Both the position numbers and the translations under genes were made by a program. The notes beneath the pieces are model-generated. The model saw only the letters and a program-made list of their open reading frames with translations. It did not search any database and was not told the origin of the DNA. DNA of 64,000 nucleotides, taken from NCBI RefSeq assembly GCF_900177675.1, contig NZ_FXWM01000002.1:186001-250000 (forward strand), written 5' to 3'. The DNA is from Bacillus sp. OV166. GTDB lineage: Bacteria; Bacillota; Bacilli; Bacillales; Cytobacillaceae. Below are positions 56,600 to 64,000 of the stretch, one piece after another; the stretch's first letter is position 1; the number at the start of each line of letters is the position of its first letter.

Positions 56600-57071
56600 A
56601 AATTAAACTTATATTGTAAAGTGATTCAAATGGCTGTAACCAAAGCAACTGTAAAATAGTTTAGTGATACACCACTCATGTTAAAACAGGATCAAAAGGA
56701 ATGTACCTAGTACGAGTGGGGAGTACTTTATAAAATGTTAGCATTGTTTTAAAAATAGTTCGTGGATAAGAAAAAACAAGGGATTATATAAGTTATTCTC
56801 TTGTTTTGTTCTTGTATTTATGTTTTCACTATTGTGGAAAACATAAGGAGAGTCTGGAAGGTTTGTCATTAATGGCGTTTATTGGAATGAGTGCTGGCTC
56901 ATTAATTCAGTGCAAGCATTTGAACAGTATTTGTTTACTGTTTTAATGATCATGATTTTTGAGCTGCTCTAGAGATTTCTTGGTGGAACCACTTTTTTAT
57001 TATTCAGATTTAGAGACCGAATGGAAGAAGAATCTCAAACAAAATTGGATATTTATGTTACATTGGTTTGG

Positions 57072-57155
57072 AGTTTGTGAAGGATTGTACTTAAACTAAA
57101 GTAAGCAGTTTGGTGGAAGAGTCCAGTTTGATCTTTGTTCAGCAATCGGGCCATT
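57072..57155 (+). repeat. cassette-boundary repeat, copy 21 (short form) plus second motif
   Basis: TTTGTGAAGGATTGTACTTA, AACTAAAGTAAGCAGTTTGG, then GTTCAGCAATCGGGCCATTT. Same fused layout as the copies at 9389 and 17561. Confidence 0.6.
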
Positions 57156-57236
57156 TAATGGAGGAAGAATTTCAAGGGTGAATTAGAAAAAATACTTTTT
57201 AAGTTGAGATCGAGATAAAAATTGATCAAATTTTAT

Positions 57237-57280
57237 AATAAAAAACGCCATTTTAAAAAAGTTTGATTAAAATGGCGTTT
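57237..57280 (-). terminator. zinT terminator
   Basis: AAACGCCATTTT and AAAATGGCGTTT arms; on the minus strand followed by TTTTTATTAT. Confidence 0.75.
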
Positions 57281-57405
57281 CTTCATTTGCTGTTTAATAA
57301 GTATTCGAGAGAAACTGTTAATATTGCTTTTTTCTAAAGCTATATATTATACTCTCGAACTAAAAGGGAAAAATAATGGCTGGTCGTCTTTTAAGTTTTA
57401 TAAAA

Positions 57406-58107
57406 TTAATGTGCATTCATTTCTTCTGCAATTTCTTCTCCACTTAGATTAGAAAAATAATAAGTCGGCCAATTGTCTAATTCATTTAAAAGAGTGTCAT
57501 GATCTTCATCTCCAAAATAAATATGGTAATGTTCTGATTTTGTTGGATAAATACTATGATCACTGAATTGAACATGTTTTGGTACACCATCTACTTCTCC
57601 AACTAAATCAAATAAATAACGAACGCCTCTATTTCCGGATTCATAAGTCAAAATTTTGTATCCATCATACTTATATTCTCCTGTTTTTCCTTCTCCATTT
57701 TTATAAAATGTCATCGTATCATCTTTTATAACGATTCGTTCAATGTCTGTTTCATACCCAACTTTATAATATTCTTTGTACTCTTCAAAGATTTTATCTT
57801 TGTTTGTTTCTACTTTTTTCTGTAAGACCTCATCTAAAGTTCCATCTAATAAGTATGGATAGACTGATTGCCAATCTCCTTCCCAATCTGATAATTCTCT
57901 ATCTTCAACTTCGTCATCTTCAAATATCCCTGAATATATTTCTTTCTGCTTTTCATCATCGTGACTATGGTTATGATTGGTACTTTCAGTAGATTCAGAA
58001 TCAGAGGGAGCATTTCCGACAGGTGTGTCTACTTTTTCTTGACAGCCTATAAGGATTATACCTAATAAGAAAAACACAAATATTGATTTGATAAGTTCCT
58101 TTTTCAT
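57406..58107 (-). CDS. zinT: ZinT-type zinc-binding lipoprotein
   Basis: 233 aa. Lipobox LIGC (Cys22), a His-rich stretch (NHNHSHDDEK), then the ZinT/YodA lipocalin-like domain starting IYSGIFEDDEVEDRELSDWE and ending with the His ligands in HVQFSDHSI and SEHYHIYFGD. Surface zinc chaperone under zinc starvation. A Zur-like box lies about 105 bp upstream. Divergent from nothing; followed by its own terminator. Confidence 0.8.
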   Translation of the reverse strand: MKKELIKSIFVFFLLGIILIGCQEKVDTPVGNAPSDSESTESTNHNHSHDDEKQKEIYSGIFEDDEVEDRELSDWEGDWQSVYPYLLDGTLDEVLQKKVETNKDKIFEEYKEYYKVGYETDIERIVIKDDTMTFYKNGEGKTGEYKYDGYKILTYESGNRGVRYLFDLVGEVDGVPKHVQFSDHSIYPTKSEHYHIYFGDEDHDTLLNELDNWPTYYFSNLSGEEIAEEMNAH

Positions 58108-58211
58108 AAATAAAATATCTCCTTTTCCTTTTTAATAATCGATGCAAATCGTAACAATTCCTATTTATAACCTTTATGAATATACTATGTTTTAAATCTT
58201 CTGTCAATATA

Positions 58212-58231
58212 AAACGTAATGATTATGATTT
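58212..58231. promoter_or_regulatory. Zur-like box upstream of zinT
   Basis: AAACGTAATGATTATGATTT; the core ACGTAATGATTATGA differs from TCGTAATNATTACGA at two positions. Confidence 0.55.
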
Positions 58232-58291
58232 GTGTTATTTTTGTAATTTAATAAAAGAACGAATGTATATAATTAAATAAATTTTAAACAA

Positions 58292-58448
58292 AAGATTGTA
58301 AAAAAATGTACTTAAACAACGGGAGTATTCTTCAATAGGTAGAACGCTTTTTTTACTAAACGGGTGCTAGTTCAATAAGTGCGATCCATCTTAAACAGCC
58401 TTTTATCTTCAACAATCGGGCGCTTTTCTTAAATAAGAAGACGTCTTT
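58292..58448 (+). repeat. cassette-boundary repeat, copy 22 (degenerate) plus second motif
   Basis: GATTGTAAAAAAATGTACTT, AAACAACGGGAGTATTCTTC, later ACTAAACGGGTGCTAGTTCA, and CTTCAACAATCGGGCGCTTT with CTTAAATAAGAAGACGTCTT. Confidence 0.55.
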
Positions 58449-58508
58449 GTAATGAGTTAAATTCTAGAACAATCTATTTAGGGATTGGATTATGTTAAAG
58501 TGTATAAG

Positions 58509-58615
58509 AGATTGTGAAGGTTTCTACTTAAACTATAGAGTGCAAGTGTTGTAAATCGGAGCTGTCATTGTGGCAGCTTTTTCTTGTTCCACTATCGGGG
58601 CAGTTTAGTTTAAGT
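58509..58615 (+). repeat. cassette-boundary repeat, copy 23 (full form)
   Basis: GATTGTGAAGGTTTCTACTT, AAACTATAGAGTGCAAGTGT, stem GAGCTGTCATTGTGGCAGCT plus T-run, TTGTTCCACTATCGGGGCAG, TTTAGTTTAAG. Confidence 0.75.
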
Positions 58616-58635
58616 ATATTTCTTCACAAAGTTAT

Positions 58636-58676
58636 AAAAAAGCTGATTTCCAAATTAGGAGAATCAGCTTTTTGCT
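58636..58676. terminator. terminator hairpin
   Basis: AAAAAGCTGATT and AATCAGCTTTTT arms; usable in both directions, so it may end the MFS fragment on the minus strand. Confidence 0.65.
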
Positions 58677-58717
58677 ATTTAATTCTTAAATTCATAGTTT
58701 GTCTCTAAACCTAATAC

Positions 58718-59112
58718 CTACCGTGCGTTTGAGACTGCATGTACACGACCGTATGAAACTGCTGCTACAAAAGCTGCAAACACTGCTGATGCTGCACCGA
58801 ACCAAGTGATTACCATGACTGACATGCCTCCGACAGCACCCCCCCCCATGCCAGCACCCGCAGAAGTACCTAATTGCACAAATGAATTGTTCAGGCTTAG
58901 GAAAATACCAGAGGCATTAGGTACAAGAGATACTAAGTTAAAGTTCTGAGGCGATACAAACGTCCATGCAGCTATCATCCATAACATAAGTAACACAATG
59001 GTGACGATGACCGATCCAGAGAATATTGACAATAGAGCTAGGGAAATCGCTTGGATACCCATTCCTCCCACAAGTGTGCGGGTAATGCCCACCTTATCTG
59101 CCAAAGATGGAT
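58718..59112 (-). pseudogene. 3' fragment of an MFS transporter gene
   Basis: About 130 residues with four membrane segments (LVGGMGIQAISLALLSIF, VTIVLLMLWMIAAWTFV, GTSAGAGMGGGAVGGMSV, GAASAVFAAFVAAVSYG). It starts within loop ADKVGITRT, the middle of a normal MFS protein. The N-terminal two thirds are missing. Confidence 0.65.
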
Positions 59113-59200
59113 TGAAGAGGGAGAAAAAACATAATCTAGACTAAGAGATGGAACCTTTTCCAAGTACTTTTGTTTTTCTATATTTCCATACATAAATCGA

Positions 59201-59226
59201 CAAAAAAAAGACCCCAAATAGGGTCC
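59201..59226 (-). terminator. terminator of the ycgRQ-like operon
   Basis: GGACCC and GGGTC arms, followed on the minus strand by eight T, just after the stop at 59232. Confidence 0.85.
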
Positions 59227-59231
59227 ATTCA

Positions 59232-60128
59232 TTAATTCAAAGTGTTTCTATAAACATAAGGGTCATTAGGCTTTGGAATGGTTTTGTAGCTTGTTACTTT
59301 TAAAACAGGAATTTTGGTTTTCATTTGTGGATAATAAACTGTATCCATTGTTCCTGTTACTTGATACCATTGGTCATTCGGTATGTGTACGTTTTTCGGG
59401 AATTGAATCATCATTCCAAAGGCACCAGAGTCAGCGACACAATGAATGAGCCCAAATCGAAGTAAAAACAGCTGGTTAGGTTGTTCTCCTGGACCATTGT
59501 AAGTAAATCCTTTCATGGTAAGAGTTTTCCCTGCAAAAGCCCCTGAAAAATTATACATTACTTCTAACCCGACTAAATAGTCTTTATCCGTTAAAGTAAT
59601 ATTATTTTTTGGAATATAAGACTTAGACTCTTTCCTTACTAAATCCTCAAAATCAGTTTGATTCATGAATTTACTCATATCAGGATTTAGAACTTGGTGC
59701 ATCCCTTCCCGATTAGTTCCGTCTTCTAATGTTGGAAATGAAAACCCCTTTGCATCCACAAGCTGTGAATCAAGAGTTGCCACTGGCAAAACTACTCCAG
59801 AAATAGCAGGAATTAACACAAGCGTGTAAGCCAAGAATTTTTTTATCTTTTTTCCAGCAGATTGTTTCTTTTTTTCGTGACCATGTTCATGATGGTGTTC
59901 ATGCTCATGATGATCGTGGCTACATTCACAATCATGATGTTTCTCTTTCTCGTCTCCAGATGACCATAATTTAATTCCTTCGACAACTGTAAGTATGAAT
60001 AAAATCACGATCATACTTGCAGATAAGAAGCTATACTTCATGTTTATATATTTTGAAATGTTTCCTGTGGCATGCAGCATAAGAAACAAGTTTGTAGTAA
60101 GTATTAAAATAAGGACTTTAAACATCAT
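59232..60128 (-). CDS. YcgQ-like (TIGR03943) permease partner, copy A
   Basis: 298 aa. Two N-terminal membrane helices, a His-rich loop (CECSHDHHEHEHHHEHGH), a third helix, then an extracellular domain with LTMKGFTYN, LIHCVADSGAFGMMI and QWYQVTGTMD. It pairs with the permease whose gene ends 10 bp upstream. I start at 60128 (AAAGGA 6 bases upstream). The His-rich loop suggests zinc or another divalent metal. Paralogue of the 61394 gene. Confidence 0.75.
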   Translation of the reverse strand: MMFKVLILILTTNLFLMLHATGNISKYINMKYSFLSASMIVILFILTVVEGIKLWSSGDEKEKHHDCECSHDHHEHEHHHEHGHEKKKQSAGKKIKKFLAYTLVLIPAISGVVLPVATLDSQLVDAKGFSFPTLEDGTNREGMHQVLNPDMSKFMNQTDFEDLVRKESKSYIPKNNITLTDKDYLVGLEVMYNFSGAFAGKTLTMKGFTYNGPGEQPNQLFLLRFGLIHCVADSGAFGMMIQFPKNVHIPNDQWYQVTGTMDTVYYPQMKTKIPVLKVTSYKTIPKPNDPYVYRNTLN

Positions 60129-60138
60129 CCCACATCCT

Positions 60139-61008
60139 TTACAAAAGAAGTGAACCAATGAATACAAATGAAGAAATTAATGAAACTAAAAGAAGAGCAA
60201 ATTTTGCTTTAAAAGACCCAAACATCATAAGTAAATTTTTAATATCTACCATATTGCCAAACACTAAGAAAGATACAACTGAAGCTTGGGGAAAAAAATT
60301 ACGAAAAGATGCTGCTACAAAAGCATCTGCTTCCGAACAAACAGATAAGATAAAAGCTAAAGCCATCATAACCAATATAGCAGTTACGTGCGTACCGCCC
60401 AGTGTTGTTAATATCCGAGTAGGTACATAAACTTGCATAGTAGATGCAATTAGTGCACCCAGCACTACGTATTTTCCCATACTAAAAAATTCGTCAACGG
60501 TGTGGTTAAAAACACTCATTAATTTTTGTTTAGTATTTTGGTGAGAATGGTCATGAGTGTGTAATTCACTATTTTCCTTTAATGGATTCTCCTTTATGAC
60601 AAAAGATAATACAAGACCAACTAAAATAGAAACACCTATCGCTAACCCTGCTCGGTACCCTACCATCTTCCAGCTATCTCCGAAAGCAATAAATGTAGCA
60701 AATAAAACAATCGGATTGATAATTGGTCCAGAAAGCATAAAGGAAATGGCTGCATGTGGGGCGAGCCCCTTTTTTATGAGCCTCGTAACGATGGGAACAA
60801 TGCCACATTCACACCCTGGAAATAATACTCCCATTAAACTAGCAGCAATAACAGATAAAAATCTATTTTTTGGCAGAATTTTAAGTAATGTATTTTCAGA
60901 GATAAAAACTTCAATCAATGCAGAAATAAATGCCCCCACTACAATAAAAGGGAATGCCTCGATGACGATACTTATAAAAATGGTGTTTAATTGTAATATT
61001 CGGTCCAT
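60139..61008 (-). CDS. YcgR-like permease (DUF318 type), copy A
   Basis: 289 aa, about eight membrane helices. FPGCECGIVPIVTRLIKKGL and SVCSEADAFVAASFRNFFPQ are the two conserved blocks of the family; a short His-rich loop (HTHDHSHQ) lies between the halves. Probably exports or moves metal ions with its YcgQ-like partner. GGAGG 7 bases before the ATG at 61008. An inverted repeat (61064-61092) lies in the promoter region. Confidence 0.8.
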   Translation of the reverse strand: MDRILQLNTIFISIVIEAFPFIVVGAFISALIEVFISENTLLKILPKNRFLSVIAASLMGVLFPGCECGIVPIVTRLIKKGLAPHAAISFMLSGPIINPIVLFATFIAFGDSWKMVGYRAGLAIGVSILVGLVLSFVIKENPLKENSELHTHDHSHQNTKQKLMSVFNHTVDEFFSMGKYVVLGALIASTMQVYVPTRILTTLGGTHVTAILVMMALAFILSVCSEADAFVAASFRNFFPQASVVSFLVFGNMVDIKNLLMMFGSFKAKFALLLVSLISSFVFIGSLLL

Positions 61009-61063
61009 GCAATTTCCTCCTGTGGTAGAACACAATTGGTTTCTTTAAAAAAATAAATTCTGT

Positions 61064-61092
61064 CATATCAAAAATATCACTAATTTGATATG
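61064..61092. promoter_or_regulatory. operator-like inverted repeat upstream of permease copy A
   Basis: CATATCAAA and TTTGATATG, perfect 9-bp arms 11 bases apart. Unlike a Zur box. Regulator unknown. Confidence 0.5.
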
Positions 61093-61223
61093 TTTTGATT
61101 TTCCATATGGGGTAGATATGTTTCCCATTAAAATATATTAAACAATCTTTGTGATGAAAATGTTAACAGTTCAAAAGAATTTTCTAATTGTTTTATTTGA
61201 AACCAATAATAATTAGAAATAGA

Positions 61224-61250
61224 AAATCCAGCACAATTACGGCTGGATCT
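61224..61250 (-). terminator. terminator of permease copy B operon
   Basis: AGATCCAGC and GCTGGATTT on the minus strand, then TTCTATTT. Confidence 0.6.
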
Positions 61251-61393
61251 CTCTGTATTAGGTAATGGTTCGTTTACCCAAAAATGATTCTACTACTTAA
61301 ATGTGAATATTTTATGAATAGATAAAAATAAATGCCTTTAATCTTGTTGTTAATTTGATGGAGTAATCATTTTTTTCATTAATAAATAAAGGG

Positions 61394-62323
61394 CTATTCA
61401 ATTTTAATGCCTGCATCAAATACATAGGGCTGCTGTGGAGCAACAATTTTTGAAAGTTGATCAATTTTTATAACGGGAATTGTCTCCCCATTGAATTGGG
61501 TTTGCTCAATTTTCCCTGTTACTTGAACCCATTTATCCTTCGACAAGGCAGCTACCTCTCCTTTTGCCATCATTCCATAAACTGAGGCATCGGCAACACA
61601 ACATGTGATTCCAAATCGAGCAACAATAATCTGGTTTTGCATAAATTCTTTTTCCCGATACACAAATCCTTTTGTGGTTACGGTTTTTCCAATCATCACA
61701 TTTAAATTATCTTGAATAATGTTCATTATGTTTACATACTGGTTATCGTCTATATTAATGATATTAGCCTTTAATATTTTATTCTTCAACGCATCATAAT
61801 CTTTTTGAGTTAAAGGCTCAGGTTGATTATCAAGTACATTTTGTGTGTTAGTTGAAGTATTAGTTTTATTGGTATTAGATGATGATGGTAATTTTGGACT
61901 GTTATTTAAAGTTATATTTTGTTTAGACGGTTGAGAACTAGCTCCTAATTTAATTGTTCTATTCATTGCAACAGAGCTGCCTAGAACATTGTTCGAGAAA
62001 AGAAATCCTGTGGTTATAGGAATAATAAACAATAAATAAAGAAAGACACTTTTCCCGAAAGAGGAAGGATAGTTATGATCCCCGTCACAATCACAATGAT
62101 AAGAATGATTTTGCCCTGAAGTTCCTCTCATAATCAGAAGAACTCCAAGAATAAGGCATATAAAGAGTGTAAAGTAAATAAATCGAATCATTTTTGGTGC
62201 GATTAAAAGAGATATATTATTCGTTAGAAGTAATTTGAGTAACAGTAGCATAAATCCAATCAAAATGATTCCCCTGATAAGATGATGAAAAGAAAAATCT
62301 TGGACTTTATTAGGTCTCAGCAT
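61394..62323 (-). CDS. YcgQ-like (TIGR03943) permease partner, copy B
   Basis: 309 aa. N-terminal helices, a short His/Cys stretch (NHSYHCDCDGDHNY), a Ser/Asn/Thr-rich linker, and the extracellular domain with VTTKGFVYRE, ITCCVADASVYGMM and KWVQVTGKIE. AAAGGGGTG precedes the ATG. Downstream partner of the 62336 permease (12 bp apart). Confidence 0.75.
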   Translation of the reverse strand: MLRPNKVQDFSFHHLIRGIILIGFMLLLLKLLLTNNISLLIAPKMIRFIYFTLFICLILGVLLIMRGTSGQNHSYHCDCDGDHNYPSSFGKSVFLYLLFIIPITTGFLFSNNVLGSSVAMNRTIKLGASSQPSKQNITLNNSPKLPSSSNTNKTNTSTNTQNVLDNQPEPLTQKDYDALKNKILKANIINIDDNQYVNIMNIIQDNLNVMIGKTVTTKGFVYREKEFMQNQIIVARFGITCCVADASVYGMMAKGEVAALSKDKWVQVTGKIEQTQFNGETIPVIKIDQLSKIVAPQQPYVFDAGIKIE

Positions 62324-62335
62324 TGGACACCCCTT

Positions 62336-63334
62336 TTATAAAAAAATTAGTTGAAAAATATAAACGGAAAAATAGACGACAAGAGGAGTTACCATTAGTA
62401 GATATAGGACGAATTTTTTCTTAAAAAAACCAAATAACATTAAGGTGTTTTTTATATCAATCATAGGACCGAAGACTAGAAATGCAAGGATGGAACCTTC
62501 TGTAAAAGTGGAACGAAAAGAAGAGGCTACAAAGGCATCTGCTGAAGAGCATAGAGAAAGGACGTAACCTAGTCCCATCATAGCCATTGGTGCAAAGGTT
62601 GTGCTTGTCCCTATTGATAAGAGAACATTTCGGTCTAAGAAGGCTTGAAATAAACTGGCAAGAAATGCACCTATGAATAAATACTTCCCTGTATCAAATA
62701 ATTCATCACTTGCATGATAAAGTGTTTCTAATAGTTTATTTCCTCTTTGGTGGTTGTGGTGGTGATGGTTTTCCTTCTGCATTTTAAGAATATTTTCACC
62801 TTTAAAGCGTCTGTAAATGATTAATCCAATAATAATGGAACTTATAAATCCTACAAACATCCTTGCATTGGCTACATAAGGTGTGCTTTTAAATGCAAAA
62901 TAAGTAGACGCATAAACGACAGGGTTTAAGATTGGAGCACTAAGCATAAATACAACACCTACATGTGAAGGCATGCCTTTTTTTATTAACCTGCGTACGA
63001 CAGGAACGATGGCACACTCACATATAGGAAAGATAATCCCAAGTAAGGCAGCAGGTATAAGGGCTAAATAGGCATTACGGGGCAAAACCCTTCGGACTAC
63101 ATTTTCGGAAACAAATGATTGGATAATAGCTGATACAAATACACCCAGTAAAATAAATGGAATAGCTTCTAAAATAATACTAAGAAAAATGGTATTTACA
63201 TTAAAAAACGTACTTGGGATTCTAGTAAAAATAGTGATGTTTTTTAGCTCCTCCGCAAAGAGAAATAGAAAAAGGAATAAACAAAATAATAGAAAAACAA
63301 GACTATCTTTAAACATCTTATATATAATGGTCAC
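62336..63334 (-). CDS. YcgR-like permease (DUF318 type), copy B
   Basis: 332 aa, GTG start with GAGGAGG 9 bases upstream. FPICECAIVPVVRRLIKKGM and SLCSSADAFVASSFRSTFTE are the family blocks; a His-rich loop (NHHHHNHQ) separates the halves. Divergent from the znuA-like gene across a region with two Zur boxes, so zinc control is likely for both. Paralogue of the 60139 gene. Confidence 0.8.
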   Translation of the reverse strand: MTIIYKMFKDSLVFLLFCLFLFLFLFAEELKNITIFTRIPSTFFNVNTIFLSIILEAIPFILLGVFVSAIIQSFVSENVVRRVLPRNAYLALIPAALLGIIFPICECAIVPVVRRLIKKGMPSHVGVVFMLSAPILNPVVYASTYFAFKSTPYVANARMFVGFISSIIIGLIIYRRFKGENILKMQKENHHHHNHQRGNKLLETLYHASDELFDTGKYLFIGAFLASLFQAFLDRNVLLSIGTSTTFAPMAMMGLGYVLSLCSSADAFVASSFRSTFTEGSILAFLVFGPMIDIKNTLMLFGFFKKKFVLYLLMVTPLVVYFSVYIFQLIFL

Positions 63335-63446
63335 AGCAATTCTACCTCCTCAAATCTATCATTCCTATCATATGGATATGCGATTATGATTCGTTTATTT
63401 CATTAAAATTTGATGATTGACATGAATAAAAAATCGTTATAAGATT

Positions 63447-63469
63447 TAATTCGTAATAATTACGATTTG
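63447..63469. promoter_or_regulatory. Zur box 1 (permease/znuA divergent region)
   Basis: TTAATTCGTAATAATTACGA; contains the full TCGTAATNATTACGA palindrome, the Bacillus Zur core. Confidence 0.8.
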
Positions 63470-63512
63470 TATATTACTAATAATCTTAAATAATACAAAA
63501 TAATTATTCGAT

Positions 63513-63534
63513 TTAAATCGTAATAATTCCTAAT
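63513..63534. promoter_or_regulatory. Zur box 2, just upstream of znuA
   Basis: TTAAATCGTAATAATTCCTA; the left half is perfect, the right half degraded. It starts about 49 bp before the ATG. Confidence 0.6.
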
Positions 63535-63561
63535 TAAAGATAACTTTGGAGGTAAATGAAC

Positions 63562-64000
63562 ATGAAAAGACTCTTAGTCCTATTAATTATTTTTCTATTA
63601 ATGGTAAGTGGTTGCTCTAACACAGCGTCAACGAAAAGTGAAAAAACAAGTGAAGAATCTAAAAAACTGCAAATTGTCACTACTTTTTATCCGATGTACT
63701 ACTTTACAAAAGAGGTGGCTGGCAGTTCAGCAAACGTGGAACTATTAATACCAAATGGTGCAGAACCACATGATTGGGAACCGACAGCAAAGGATTTGAT
63801 AAAAATTCAAAACGCCGATGTTTTTATTTACAATAGCCAATACTTTGAGCTTTGGACTGAAAAAGTATTGAAAAGTATTAATGATTCCAATTTAAAGGTT
63901 GTTGAGGCTGCTAGTGGGATTAAATTGATGGATGCACTCGAATCAGAAGATGATGAGGAACATGGTCATTCGGAACATACATCGTCTGTAGATCCTCATG
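63562..64000 (+). CDS. znuA: ZnuA/AdcA-type zinc-binding lipoprotein (partial)
   Basis: First 146 residues; the gene runs off the window. Lipobox VSGC (Cys18). QIVTTFYPMYYFTKEVAG, then the first zinc-ligand region GAEPHDWEPTAKDLIKIQNA (His in EPHDWEP), and the start of a His/Asp-rich loop (EDDEEHGHSEHTS). Captures zinc for an ABC importer. TTTGGAGG RBS; two Zur boxes upstream. Confidence 0.85.
   Translation, partial: MKRLLVLLIIFLLMVSGCSNTASTKSEKTSEESKKLQIVTTFYPMYYFTKEVAGSSANVELLIPNGAEPHDWEPTAKDLIKIQNADVFIYNSQYFELWTEKVLKSINDSNLKVVEAASGIKLMDALESEDDEEHGHSEHTSSVDPH

Larger units (their letters stand above)
56600..57405. other. intergenic region with a cassette repeat
   Basis: A decayed coding stretch at about 56870-57000 (MAFIGMSAGSLIQCKH) precedes repeat copy 21. 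The zinT terminator lies at 57237-57280. No intact gene. Confidence 0.45.
58232..58717. other. three repeat elements with no gene between them
   Basis: Holds cassette repeats 22 and 23 and a terminator. No gene is present, so this looks like emptied cassette boundaries. Confidence 0.55.
61009..61393. other. intergenic region between the two permease pairs
   Basis: Holds the inverted repeat at 61064-61092 and the terminator at 61224-61250. No gene. Confidence 0.5.

Noticed and set aside
63361..63400. Possible third Zur box (CGATTATGATTCG) near the permease start
   Set aside because: Does not fit the TCGTAATNATTACGA core well enough to call.

Overview
The window is a low-GC Gram-positive chromosome segment from Bacillus sensu lato (family Bacillaceae). 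Support comes from the 16S/23S sequences, strong AGGAGG-type ribosome sites, a Spo0E-family phosphatase, PhaP/PhaQ, FosB, an HxlR very like that of B. subtilis, CcpA (cre) and Zur boxes, SigL (sigma-54) promoters, and a B. subtilis trnB-like tRNA order. I would not name a species.

Layout. (1) 0-7.5 kb: a nitrilase-family amidase, hxlR, a class II aldolase paralogue that has lost all three zinc ligands, a Spo0E-like protein, 6-phosphogluconate dehydrogenase (gnd) and a ferrochelatase. Three copies of one 41-bp operator-like sequence lie upstream of hxlR (two) and gnd (one), which suggests a formaldehyde/pentose-phosphate regulon. (2) 7.5-9.3 kb: gene and IS3 remnants, then a serine resolvase behind a three-part res-like site. 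(3) 8.3-26.6 kb: the most remarkable part. More than fifteen copies of an attC-like imperfect palindrome, all in the same orientation, separate one- or two-gene units, nearly all on the + strand: fosB, small membrane proteins, GNAT, glyoxalase/VOC proteins, nitronate monooxygenase, several CBO0543-like membrane proteins, DUF3231, MaoC, DinB, a uridine-kinase-like protein, Vgb streptogramin lyase and others. It looks like an integron cassette array but has no recognisable integron integrase. (4) 27.5-29.4 kb: an intact group II intron nested in the YADD codons of a decayed group II intron reverse transcriptase. (5) 30-39.4 kb: a sigma-54 activator (PrpR type) followed by a sugar-acid catabolic operon (DapA-family aldolase/dehydratase, FAH-family dehydratase, split UxaA dehydratase, 2,5-dioxovalerate dehydrogenase, MFS transporter). 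It has two -24/-12 promoters, each with a palindromic upstream site, arranged as a duplicated block. (6) 39.6-43.6 kb: a truncated group II intron stuck in a cassette repeat, gene fragments, and the cystine transporter tcyP. (7) 43.9-51.2 kb: an rrn operon with 23 tRNA genes. The last, tRNA-Asn, has a 3' end that does not fit its own acceptor stem and resembles tmRNA. (8) 51.3-56.6 kb: small proteins, a holin-like toxin, phaQ (frameshifted) and phaP, then a tyrosine recombinase with a large inverted repeat and a two-HTH protein. (9) 57-64 kb: further cassette repeats (no genes between them) and a zinc island: ZinT-like lipoprotein, two tandem copies of a YcgR/YcgQ-type permease pair, and the start of a ZnuA/AdcA zinc-binding lipoprotein, with Zur boxes.

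How it fits together: the ends hold ordinary metabolism and metal homeostasis, the centre holds recently mobile DNA. The shared cassette repeat appears again at 39.6, 57.1 and 58.3-58.6 kb, always in the same orientation, so the repeat family is not confined to one array.
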